Assembly (NCBI RefSeq): GCF_900460315.1
Contig: NZ_UHIO01000001.1
Coordinates: 1,085,501-1,149,500, forward strand
From: Veillonella criceti
GTDB taxonomy: Bacteria > Bacillota > Negativicutes > Veillonellales > Veillonellaceae
Direction: 5' to 3'
Length of the DNA: 64,000 nucleotides
The translations under genes were made by a program, and so were the position numbers. Of this stretch, positions 52,917 through 61,514 are shown piece by piece. The notes below the pieces were generated by a model. That model did not search any database, had not been told where the DNA came from, and worked only from the letters and a program-made list of their open reading frames with translations. Numbering within the stretch: the first letter of the stretch is position 1; every line of letters starts with the position of its first letter.

Positions 52917-54824
52917 CTAATGGCGCTTAATTTCTTGATATACACCGTATACCAGCTTAAGATACTGTTTTAACTCTTCACCAATATCATCATACGAATA
53001 ATGTAACGTATTAGCATGATTAATATTATTACGAATACCACGTATTTTATGATACCCAATTAATACATCAATCGCTTTCTCCTCTGCCACTACAGACTGT
53101 ATAATGACATCCCTAAATAAATATGAAAAGTCTTTCCTATACCGTTTTTCATCAAAATTAATCTCTACTATCTCTTTATCTGAATCTAACAAAGTCTCTA
53201 TATCTAAAACGGTGGTTTTGTCTATAGAAACTTTATCTGTGCTAACTACCATTTCTGACTTTGTACAATTCATATAACTTTTTATAAGATTCAAAAATTC
53301 TTCATCACTAAAATCTAAAAGGCTTTTAAAAAAAGTGGCTACTTGGCGCCGACTTATATAATGCTCAAAACTGCCTCTATAGTTATAATCTCTATAAACA
53401 ATTCTACGCCAAACTCGATCAGCCCACATAAAAGTATGAGGATTTTTTTTATCACCTATATATTCATTCAATTTACCTTTATCCGGTAAACTTTTACGTT
53501 CTTTTTCTAAACATTTTAAATTATTAACTAAAGATTCTGGCAATTTATCAGATGACCAAGGTTCTTTTTTGGCAATTTGTTGAAGAATATAACGAAGTTC
53601 TCTTATTTGACTTCCATTTTTCTTTATAACCGGCATCTCTTTTTTAGCAGATTTTTTCTTTTTTTGTAAGTTAGTACAATAACTTCCTATATAATTTGTT
53701 ATAAATTCCCGCTTCCAATCACGTTTTTGTACCTGCCCTCGTTTTATGCATTCCTTAATAACCTCTACATCTTCGGTACTACAGATATGATTATCTACGA
53801 TTATACTAGGCATCCATTCAGTGACTAATGTTAATCCTTGTTGATAAAATTTCTTATCTAAGCACCACTGTATAATATCCAGCCTATTACTATCCTCTTT
53901 AAATAATAATTCATATTCTTTTTGAATTAAATACATAATTTGTTCAAATAAATTCTCTTGAACTGACTTATCACTTAATTCGCTAAAAGATATAACTGAT
54001 TGTTTTAAATTTTTAATTGAAGTTTCAAAACTATTACTACTACAAACTTTTACATTATCTGAGAAAGCCTTCATTGCTGCTAATAAATTAGCTAGTTCGG
54101 AACTAATCGGTATATTAGCTGTTTCAAAATAAGACTCAATATCATAAATACTACCAAAATTAATAAATTCATTGACCCCTGAAATCAGTCCCATCATACG
54201 ATGAATGCCTGTTATATTTTCTACACGACTAATTCCACCATGAATATAATTAGCATATAAAAGCATAGATACCTTAATATTACTATGTTGAATTAACTGT
54301 ATCACCGCTAAAATCATCATGGTAGCATTCCGAAATCCACCGGTCATGTCTACATATAAATTAACCGTATCATTTACTTTATCTGCATAACTTTTTAATA
54401 GTTGTGCCATCTGAATGACTGAATGTAAACCATCTATTCCTGTCATATCTTCATCATAATCAATACCCGAAAAACGGTTCACTAACGAAGGATATAAATA
54501 AGTCATTCGTTTAATAAAAAACTCTTCACCTGTCAGTGAAATAGATTGATCACATCCTATTATATCTTTAGCTGTAGCAAATTCTACATTTTCTTTTAAC
54601 TTCTTAGTAGAAAAATAAAAAATACGATCTAACTTATTATTAGACATCACTAAATCTGACATAAGTTGACATACAGCAGCTTCATTTGTTTGAATACACG
54701 TAAACTGATTATTAACTGTATTCTCATACCTTTCATACTGTATCCCTTTAAAAATAATAGGATTATACATTTTATCTTTATCAACTCTTACTGGACTCAA
54801 AAAAGACAATAAAATATGTTTCAT
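52917..54824 (-). CDS. CARF-HEPN protein 2 (TM1812/Csx1-like)
   Basis: A 635-aa protein. The N-terminal CARF-like domain has NLYVDMTGGFRNATMMILAVIQL (DxTGG at 159-163, a variant of the DxTHG motif), followed by SGVNEFINFGSIYDI and a conserved WCLDKKFYQQGLTLVTEWMP block near 315. The C-terminal helical domain ends in the HEPN RNase motif RNNINH (Arg598, His603). Such proteins bind cyclic oligoadenylate at CARF and degrade RNA at HEPN. It is a paralogue of the next gene, 101 bases downstream of its stop. Compared with typical Csx1 (about 450 aa) it is long. Confidence 0.82.
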   Translation of the reverse strand: MKHILLSFLSPVRVDKDKMYNPIIFKGIQYERYENTVNNQFTCIQTNEAAVCQLMSDLVMSNNKLDRIFYFSTKKLKENVEFATAKDIIGCDQSISLTGEEFFIKRMTYLYPSLVNRFSGIDYDEDMTGIDGLHSVIQMAQLLKSYADKVNDTVNLYVDMTGGFRNATMMILAVIQLIQHSNIKVSMLLYANYIHGGISRVENITGIHRMMGLISGVNEFINFGSIYDIESYFETANIPISSELANLLAAMKAFSDNVKVCSSNSFETSIKNLKQSVISFSELSDKSVQENLFEQIMYLIQKEYELLFKEDSNRLDIIQWCLDKKFYQQGLTLVTEWMPSIIVDNHICSTEDVEVIKECIKRGQVQKRDWKREFITNYIGSYCTNLQKKKKSAKKEMPVIKKNGSQIRELRYILQQIAKKEPWSSDKLPESLVNNLKCLEKERKSLPDKGKLNEYIGDKKNPHTFMWADRVWRRIVYRDYNYRGSFEHYISRRQVATFFKSLLDFSDEEFLNLIKSYMNCTKSEMVVSTDKVSIDKTTVLDIETLLDSDKEIVEINFDEKRYRKDFSYLFRDVIIQSVVAEEKAIDVLIGYHKIRGIRNNINHANTLHYSYDDIGEELKQYLKLVYGVYQEIKRH

Positions 54825-54925
54825 CTGTTAATTTCCCTTTCCTACATTGTTGTATCTAAAAGAGATAAATAAAGCAAATTCTTATTCAACCTAAACATTG
54901 ATTCTCTAATCAAGACATATTGTTC

Positions 54926-57076
54926 CTACTTATGTATCTTCGCTTTAACTTGTTGAATCTTTTCTATACTTCCAGTTATTAATCGAATTAAATCATCGCT
55001 AGTAATATCCTCCTCTAAATCTTTAGTATTATCATGAGCATGAGCCATCGCATTGCGGTATGGTTTTAATGTATAATAATCATTCATAATTCGATATAAG
55101 TCATCTTTTGCCAGCTCTGCGGGAACCGCAATTTTTTCTGCAAGAAAAAGATCATAAATTCTTTTACATTTTTTATACAATATTAATTCCGAAGCGATTA
55201 CACTATAATCCAAAAATTTCACCAATACATCTTGATTACAGTTTTGAATAACTAAATCAAACATACTTTTGCGTAACTTATATCCCGGTCCATTAATACT
55301 TGAACTAACTTGTTTCTCTAATGCACTAGAAGCTGTATCAGATAATAAGGTTTTATATTGTAAAGCATTTTTAGGTTCTTCATAAGATGCACAGAAAAAC
55401 TTAATTAAGCCCCCATCATCATGTATATAAATCTCACGATCTTCCAATTGCGCTTTAAAATTTGCTACAAAGCATTGCACATCAACACGCTGATTTTTAA
55501 ATGCTTTTTCTACTGAAGAAGAATTATATTGTCCTTTTTGACGACTACTTTTTTCTTTAATCGTAGTGCTTTCATCCTGATTACTAAATTCCATTAATAA
55601 TTCTTTCCAAACCCCTAAAATAAGTGAACTTGCCTTATCACATTTACTTTGAATTCTATTATTTTCTTCTTCATTTTCATCAAACTCTGTTAATAATGTA
55701 TAAATATTGCTAGATTTATTTATAGTTTTTACTTTTTTATCTGTATCCCTAGTTTCACTAGGCGCTTCCTTCTTAACAGAAGTATGTTTATTTACTATAA
55801 TAATACCATTTTCAACTAAATAATCAGGAATGCATTCAACATATAATGACAAAGCTTGTTGAATATAGCGTCGATCTAAGCACCAACTAATAATATCACA
55901 TACATCTATTTTTTCTTTGTTAACAATCGTTGCATATGATTGTTTCAACCGTCCAGTCAATAAACCAACAAGATCATAGTTTGCTTTTGCATTTAAAGAA
56001 TGTCTCTCCGTCTCTGTTAAATCTATCGGATTACTCTTATTTATATATATTTTATAAGTTTCATCAAACTTTGCTTTTACTCTATCAAACTCTTGTAATG
56101 TTCTATTTAATTGCTGAATAGACTGTTCAAATTGACTTCTCCTTGATATTTGTACAGCATCAGCAAACTGATCCATAGAAGCTACTAAATTCCCTATAGC
56201 ATTTTTTTTCGTTTCTACATCAATAGAACCACCTTGTGCCCAAAAAACATCTTTCAATGTTTTGACACTACCAAATCTAGAAAATTCTTCGGCGCCAGCG
56301 ATGATATCAAATAAATCATAAATGCGTTTAGCATCATATACATGACCAATTCGCCCTGTTTCTGTTTTATTAAGATTTCCATATAAAATTTGACCAATTT
56401 TTAAGTTAGGTGTACTATATTGAGCCAACCGTACAATTGCTAAAATTGTCATGACTGCATCTCTCGGTCCCCCTGTAATATCGGCATGCAAATATACATC
56501 ACTATCATCATCACAGACATTGGCTACATAACTACTTATACGCCCAGCCATTTGAATAACATTGGAAATTAAATATGAAACGTCTGTTATTACATCAGGA
56601 CATTCTAAAATGGAATCCTCTGAAAACATCTTTTCAATAGTCTTTTTATCCATACAATCTTGTAATTGTCTTTTCAAAACATCTAATGTATTTACCTCTT
56701 CAATCATTAGATTATATTCTGAAATCTCATCCAAATTTTTATTTTTCTTATTAACAATACGTACTTTTTTACGCGCTGTATCAGAAGCAAATAGAAAAAC
56801 TTTTTCTACAGGAATTTTTACTCCTTCGCCTTTAAAATTGCTATAGCCTTGAAGTAAATACTTCAAACATGATTCATTAGTAGTTTTTGTTGGTCCTAAC
56901 TTTTCATACTGTGTAATATTATATACGCGAAGATTGTTTAAGTCTTCTTTATTAAACGCCTTCTCACATACAGTCTTATACTCATCTGACAACGAGCTAG
57001 TATTTAAAGCTGACATGAAGGTTACAACAATATGATGTTCTTTTGAAATATTTAATTCTATATTCTCTTTACACAT
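54926..57076 (-). CDS. CARF-HEPN protein 1 (TM1812/Csx1-like)
   Basis: A 716-aa protein. CARF-like domain with DVYLHADITGGPRDAVM (DxTGG at 199-203) and ILAIVRLAQY, GQILYGNLNKTETGRIGHVYD, IIAGAEEFSRFGS at 258-270; the WCLDRRYIQQALSLYVECIP block follows. A low-complexity linker about 440-560 precedes the helical domain. The C-terminal HEPN motif is RNAMAH (Arg674, His679). It is expected to be a cyclic-oligoadenylate-activated RNase. The two paralogues share the same layout but are well diverged, so they may differ in ligand ring size or in heteromer formation. Confidence 0.82.
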   Translation of the reverse strand: MCKENIELNISKEHHIVVTFMSALNTSSLSDEYKTVCEKAFNKEDLNNLRVYNITQYEKLGPTKTTNESCLKYLLQGYSNFKGEGVKIPVEKVFLFASDTARKKVRIVNKKNKNLDEISEYNLMIEEVNTLDVLKRQLQDCMDKKTIEKMFSEDSILECPDVITDVSYLISNVIQMAGRISSYVANVCDDDSDVYLHADITGGPRDAVMTILAIVRLAQYSTPNLKIGQILYGNLNKTETGRIGHVYDAKRIYDLFDIIAGAEEFSRFGSVKTLKDVFWAQGGSIDVETKKNAIGNLVASMDQFADAVQISRRSQFEQSIQQLNRTLQEFDRVKAKFDETYKIYINKSNPIDLTETERHSLNAKANYDLVGLLTGRLKQSYATIVNKEKIDVCDIISWCLDRRYIQQALSLYVECIPDYLVENGIIIVNKHTSVKKEAPSETRDTDKKVKTINKSSNIYTLLTEFDENEEENNRIQSKCDKASSLILGVWKELLMEFSNQDESTTIKEKSSRQKGQYNSSSVEKAFKNQRVDVQCFVANFKAQLEDREIYIHDDGGLIKFFCASYEEPKNALQYKTLLSDTASSALEKQVSSSINGPGYKLRKSMFDLVIQNCNQDVLVKFLDYSVIASELILYKKCKRIYDLFLAEKIAVPAELAKDDLYRIMNDYYTLKPYRNAMAHAHDNTKDLEEDITSDDLIRLITGSIEKIQQVKAKIHK

Positions 57077-57147
57077 AACACAACTCTCCTCTTAACAACC
57101 TACTCAAAAATTGTTACACTCTAGCTATATACATTATACTAACTTTC

Positions 57148-57513
57148 TTAGTACTCTCGAAACTGTTCAAATTCATAATATATGTCTTTATGGACACCCT
57201 TACTATCCATTCTTTCTTTTACACAGCGTTCACTACAAGCTGCTACTACAGGAATCTCTAAGGCTTTTAAAGAATTAACCATATGAAAAGTATATGTAAA
57301 TTCTCCTTGACATAAAACAACACTAGGTTCTAGTTTTCTTATTTCTGCACAATATATGCTAACCAATTGCTTCACTTCATCTAAAGTAGCTTGAGGATTT
57401 ATATTAGGAAAGAGAATATCTTTAATTGCACCAACTTTTTCAGCCTCTGCGCGTTGCTTCTCTGACCAGTTATCACTCGGATGATTAGAATGATTTATAA
57501 ATAAAGGTCTCAT
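57148..57513 (-). CDS. Csx20-like small protein, candidate ring nuclease or cOA-binding protein
   Basis: A 121-aa protein starting MRPLFINHSNHPSDNWSEKQ and with LFPNINPQATLDEV, VVLCQGEFTYTFHMVNSLKA, LEIPVVAACSERCVKERM and a C-terminal YEFEQFREY. The QGEFT-TF...IPVVAA part resembles the Csx20-type small CARF-like proteins, which have been proposed to bind or degrade cyclic oligoadenylate. It is the first gene before the two CARF-HEPN genes, at the head of the effector module. No catalytic residue can be assigned, so the function is by analogy. Confidence 0.5.
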   Translation of the reverse strand: MRPLFINHSNHPSDNWSEKQRAEAEKVGAIKDILFPNINPQATLDEVKQLVSIYCAEIRKLEPSVVLCQGEFTYTFHMVNSLKALEIPVVAACSERCVKERMDSKGVHKDIYYEFEQFREY

Positions 57514-57617
57514 ACTATTTGTATATTCTCCCTTCTAACAACAAATTGATTATTATCTCCTTATTGTATATCTTTCGACACAAGTACTTTATTCCCTGCC
57601 AAAGGAGTTGATTATTT

Positions 57618-60104
57618 ATGTCTCAATTTAAATTACATAATCTCGATACTATTCGTCGAGTCTTACGCCTTATGTCATATTATTTTTATTCACGGAATAC
57701 GTCTACCAAATTTGGAATTAATCCACGAACACATGATACTGCGCTAAAAGTCATTCGTAATATTTTTCCTCCAGAATTTCAAGTCGATAAACAAGAACAA
57801 TTTATAAAAAAATTACAATATAATCCAGAATTTACGAATCGCTACAACACGTCTTTTAATTACTTACAAAAAATATTTCAATATAAAATACCAAAACCTG
57901 AAACGGTACTTGACTTTTTACTAATTCTATCTGCTTTCGACAAAGATCATAATGACTTCACTTTCATAGAGCTAAAAAAATTTCTCTGGGATCCAAGGCC
58001 TTACGAGCCTAATCATTACCCCCATTATAAAACTCCACTAGAATTAAAACGAATAAAAGATACATTAAACGAGCCTGCTTTACGTGTACGCATTGATCGT
58101 CTTGTCAGTATCGGTATACTACAAGAAAAAACAAATAATAATGGAGTGCGGATTTATCATTTACCACACTATCCTCTCCCTGACTTAACCGACGAAGATT
58201 TATTATCCTTACAAGATGCTTTAAAATTTTATCGCAATGTATGTATACTCAGTGCACCTGGTTATACATTGGTAGATAAAATACGAACCATTTTGCCATC
58301 CACTAAAGACTCAAATGACTATCCTATTGTATTTCAAAATAATAATGCTACGCGCATTTTAGATAATGCAATCCTATCTGATGCGATAAAAGCAATCAAC
58401 CTACATGAGCTACTCCACTTCACTTATGATGGTGCTGAAGAAGATATAAAAGTAATTCCGCACCATATCATTAGTGAGCCTTTATATAATCGTGAATATA
58501 TCATTGGTCAACGAGTAGACTATAACGACAAAACAGATACATTTAAAATTAACCCTGCAGAGCCTTTTAAAGTTCAAAAAATGAATCGCGTCTATGTTAA
58601 ATCTATACCATTGCCATTAATTTCATATGTAACAGCCCACAAAAATACAGACTTTAACATATCCGGAACTCTGTATCCACTCAATAAACATGCTAGTCCA
58701 ACACAAGAATTAGTATTCAAGCTAATTTTTGATCCTCTCTATAAAAAATCAGACTTAATTATGAAAATAAAGGAAGCTTGCCGTGGCCAAAGTCTCACCC
58801 TATTAGAAAGTTCCGATTCTTATCAAATATATAAACTCAAAAGCTTTGATTTATTAAAAATCCTTCCCAATCTTCGCATTTGTATGCCTCATATTAAATT
58901 ACTAGAAACAAATACTTCAATTGCAAAAAAAATAACTGACGATTTACATAAAACACTTAATAATTACTTGTTAAACTCCGTTCCAAACACAATCTCTGAT
59001 GTAACAAAAAATAAAGGTAATCCCCAAACCGCTTCTTCAAGAATAAAATCTGAAGATTCATCAACAAACTTAAAAGAAAGAGGTTATTGGAATACTATTT
59101 TTAATGAATTAAATAGCTCAATTATGTTTACACTCATGGAGTTAATTCGCCAAGTAGATAGTGGTGAAGATATAGATAAAGAGTCTATTATCAATACACT
59201 AGCCTCTATTACTAATGTTTCAACAGCTAAGAAATTTACAAATTTTTTCTTCCGTTTTGATTTACAAACGCCTCGCTCTATCTTACCTAATCCACTTCCC
59301 GATTTCTTATTCGGTGATGAAGCAGGCTTTCTTAAACAATTAGTTGAAGACTGTAATTTTAACTGGCTAATATCAGAGGACTTAAAAAAGGAGTTACAAA
59401 CTGCATGCAAAGAATTTCAACTACTTATTAAAACTACTCACTATTCCACACTCCCACCGATAGAAACAGCATTGACTACTAGTAATCAAAATAATTTATT
59501 AACTACTATATTACAATCGTTTAAATTAAAAAATAATATCTCTATTCAACTAAAATCAGAAAACTTAATAGGTTTTTCAAGTATAAATAATAACCCCCTT
59601 GCATTACCAAAACAAATTGAAGTCTCACCTTGTCGGCTAGAGTATAATTTAGCTACTCACCAATACGCTTTACTTGTATATAACAAAGATCAGTATACAT
59701 TTGCTGGTATACCATTATCTGCAATAGAAAAAATAACAATAAGTAATACCTCAGTGCCTATTAATCTAGATACTATTTTTGCTAATTACATAGAAAAAAA
59801 TAGTCACACTATTACGTTTATTCTTCACGACTCCACAACTAGAAATACTTTTGATCGTTGCTTTGGCATTTTTAGCCCTCACTTAATCGATGCTAGTCAA
59901 TTAAATATTACTCAAAATCAAGGAAGTGAGAACCCAAAATATAAATTAACTATCTCATTTTGTGCTTTTGACGAAATTCAAACTACCATGTTTGATAAAC
60001 TCTTATCCTTAGGATCAGCAGTCGAAATTATCGAACCTATATCTTTAAGAAAACATATGATAGATATACTACAGAAAAGTCTTACTCTTTGTTCACGGAT
60101 TTAG
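57618..60104 (+). CDS. Large regulator with two WYL modules
   Basis: An 828-aa protein divergent from the CARF-HEPN genes, preceded by AAAGGAG. N-terminal part is helical with possible winged-helix segments near 95-185 (ALRVRIDRLVSIGILQEK). WYL 1 lies near 255-330 (AIKAINLHELLHFTYDG, VIPHHIISEPLYNREYIIGQR), with a WCX-type extension (LVFKLIFDPL...ICMPHIKLL). WYL 2 lies near 665-730 (EVSPCRLEYNLATHQYALLVY, AGIPLSAIEKITI), with a second WCX (YKLTISFCAFDEIQTTMFDKL, LGSAVEIIEPISLR). WYL domains sense nucleic acids or nucleotides, and WYL regulators are common beside CRISPR systems. Two such modules in one chain is unusual. Confidence 0.75.
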   Translation: MSQFKLHNLDTIRRVLRLMSYYFYSRNTSTKFGINPRTHDTALKVIRNIFPPEFQVDKQEQFIKKLQYNPEFTNRYNTSFNYLQKIFQYKIPKPETVLDFLLILSAFDKDHNDFTFIELKKFLWDPRPYEPNHYPHYKTPLELKRIKDTLNEPALRVRIDRLVSIGILQEKTNNNGVRIYHLPHYPLPDLTDEDLLSLQDALKFYRNVCILSAPGYTLVDKIRTILPSTKDSNDYPIVFQNNNATRILDNAILSDAIKAINLHELLHFTYDGAEEDIKVIPHHIISEPLYNREYIIGQRVDYNDKTDTFKINPAEPFKVQKMNRVYVKSIPLPLISYVTAHKNTDFNISGTLYPLNKHASPTQELVFKLIFDPLYKKSDLIMKIKEACRGQSLTLLESSDSYQIYKLKSFDLLKILPNLRICMPHIKLLETNTSIAKKITDDLHKTLNNYLLNSVPNTISDVTKNKGNPQTASSRIKSEDSSTNLKERGYWNTIFNELNSSIMFTLMELIRQVDSGEDIDKESIINTLASITNVSTAKKFTNFFFRFDLQTPRSILPNPLPDFLFGDEAGFLKQLVEDCNFNWLISEDLKKELQTACKEFQLLIKTTHYSTLPPIETALTTSNQNNLLTTILQSFKLKNNISIQLKSENLIGFSSINNNPLALPKQIEVSPCRLEYNLATHQYALLVYNKDQYTFAGIPLSAIEKITISNTSVPINLDTIFANYIEKNSHTITFILHDSTTRNTFDRCFGIFSPHLIDASQLNITQNQGSENPKYKLTISFCAFDEIQTTMFDKLLSLGSAVEIIEPISLRKHMIDILQKSLTLCSRI

Positions 60105-60165
60105 CCAGGCTACACATAAAATCTGCTCGTTGTACTTTAGCTAAATTATTGTAAATATATTCCCC

Positions 60166-60441
60166 TCATGAAATAATATAATACTGCGACTTTTTCATCG
60201 TTTCATCATTTGTCCAAATATCTTTTACTGACCCCCATCCTAAAGGTGCTATAAGTAATTTACATTTATCTGATGTTTTAGTTATTTTCAATAAATGTTG
60301 TTGTATTTTATGCATACTAAGAGAATCTTTATCACTGATAAAAACACTACCTTGCAAACGATGAGCAAAACTTTCTAAGAATTTAACAACTTCTCGACGA
60401 ATTTTGTCTTCGGATACATCATAACAAATAATATATTGCAT
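60166..60441 (-). CDS. cas2: CRISPR-associated endonuclease Cas2
   Basis: A 91-aa ferredoxin-fold Cas2: MQYIICYDVSEDKIRREVVKFLESFAHRLQGSVFIS, with the catalytic-site Asp8 (YDVS) and the RLQGSVF pattern. GAGGAGGTG precedes the ATG. It is convergent with the WYL gene and about 18.5 kb from cas1; Cas1 and Cas2 work as one complex, so this location separates the adaptation genes. Confidence 0.9.
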   Translation of the reverse strand: MQYIICYDVSEDKIRREVVKFLESFAHRLQGSVFISDKDSLSMHKIQQHLLKITKTSDKCKLLIAPLGWGSVKDIWTNDETMKKSQYYIIS

Positions 60442-60601
60442 ACAACACCTCCTCTTTTCTATAACATCATTTTTATCATAAAATTTTACCTTAATAGTAC
60501 TAGTATTGTAGCATTATATTTTTATCGTTCTCACACATATTATTGTGAAACTTATTCCACGTCAAAAAAGTCAACCTCAACGCTACCAATATCTATACAC
60601 A

Positions 60602-60628
60602 AGACAAAATATTACAGGTATTTTGTCT
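60602..60628. promoter_or_regulatory. Perfect inverted repeat over the -35 box of the small acidic protein gene
   Basis: AGACAAAATA and TATTTTGTCT are perfect 10-base arms with a 7-base centre. The right arm contains the TTGTCT -35 box. This is the layout of a repressor operator. It lies in the 60442-60676 gap between divergent cas2 and the 80-aa gene. Confidence 0.6.
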
Positions 60629-60651
60629 CAAAATCGATTTTATTATATAAT
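60623..60651 (+). promoter_or_regulatory. Promoter of the 80-aa acidic protein gene
   Basis: TTGTCT (60623-60628), 17 bases, TATAAT (60646-60651), 26 bases before the ATG at 60677; AAAAAGGAGG lies in between. Confidence 0.75.
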
Positions 60652-60676
60652 ATAATTAGAAAAAGGAGGTATTTCT

Positions 60677-60919
60677 ATGATTAAAGAAAAATTGATTGAA
60701 ATGATTAGCTCTTACTTCAAAGTTGATGAAAGTAAATTCATGTCTGTAGTAAATAATATTGAAGGTCTTAACATTAACAGTATTGACGATGTAAAAAGCC
60801 TTGATGCCGATCAATTACAAACACTGCTTGCCAGCCTAAAAGATGCGTATGGCGAAGTAAGCGGTAATGAAGATTTAAAAGCAGGCCTTAGTAACCTAGC
60901 TGGAAAATTTTTCAAATAA
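60677..60919 (+). CDS. Small acidic protein of unknown function
   Basis: An 80-aa, helix-rich, acidic protein (MIKEKLIEMISSYFKVDESKF, then KSLDADQLQTLLASLKDAYGE and LKAGLSNLAGKFFK). An AAAAGGAGGTATTTCT ribosome binding site, a good promoter and a terminator make it a certain gene. No family is recognised. It lies just beyond cas2, divergent from it. Its promoter is overlapped by a perfect inverted repeat. Confidence 0.8.
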   Translation: MIKEKLIEMISSYFKVDESKFMSVVNNIEGLNINSIDDVKSLDADQLQTLLASLKDAYGEVSGNEDLKAGLSNLAGKFFK

Positions 60920-60944
60920 AAAGCTAATAAAATATATTAAAAAC

Positions 60945-60990
60945 AATAATGCGACTGGAAAGTATTCATATATCTTCCAGTCGCATTATT
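60945..60990 (+). terminator. Terminator after the small acidic protein gene
   Basis: A strong stem AATAATGCGACTGGAA / TTCCAGTCGCATTATT with 14-base loop; the arm ends in ATTATTTGCC. As a perfect hairpin it could also serve the convergent gene ending at 61049. Confidence 0.85.
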
Positions 60991-61048
60991 TGCCTTTAAA
61001 GCTTTTACTTCTTATACTACTATTTTTTAATGAATTGTTATTTCCGCT

Positions 61049-61510
61049 TCATTTTATTGTTGGAAACATAGAATGCGCCTCGTCAAACCATAATATATAG
61101 AACACATTTCTATCAACAACACCAATTAAACGTTTACGAGCATCAATTCGTAAAGAAAATACTTTTTCATAATTTCTCATGTATCCTCGTTCAATAAAAA
61201 CTTTTTGGTATTCTTTAGGCAAAAGCGTTCCCGATATAAAATGATTATTAGTACCGTTTCCCTTTGCCTTACCTCCCGATTGTGATTTTATTTCAAACCA
61301 AGTCATTGTCTCAAAACTTTTTAACTTTGCAATAATCGTATCTATAACAAATAATCCTTCCAATCGCCAACACTCATGACCCCTTTCAATTTTATCAAAG
61401 GACCAAGCAAATCGGCTGTTATCCAAATTAAAAGCTACATTAGGTAAATCTTTCTTTTTTGCATTCAAAAAGGCGCCTGACTGACGCCCTTTTTTATTCT
61501 TATTCCCCAT
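61049..61510 (-). CDS. Putative toxin of a Panacea-type pair
   Basis: A 153-aa protein with a basic N-terminus (MGNKNKKGRQSGAFLNAKKK) and a C-terminal part LRIDARKRLIGVVDRNVFYILWFDEAHSMFPT that resembles RelE-like or related ribonuclease-fold toxins. It starts 4 bases after the stop of the DUF4065 gene, so they are cotranscribed. The toxin assignment rests on this partnership and on the faint C-terminal pattern. Confidence 0.55.
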   Translation of the reverse strand: MGNKNKKGRQSGAFLNAKKKDLPNVAFNLDNSRFAWSFDKIERGHECWRLEGLFVIDTIIAKLKSFETMTWFEIKSQSGGKAKGNGTNNHFISGTLLPKEYQKVFIERGYMRNYEKVFSLRIDARKRLIGVVDRNVFYILWFDEAHSMFPTIK

Positions 61511-61514
61511 TTAA

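Noticed and set aside
60436-60684. An 82-aa plus-strand frame between cas2 and the small acidic protein
   Set aside because: It covers the promoter and inverted repeat of the next gene, overlaps the cas2 start and has no good binding site.
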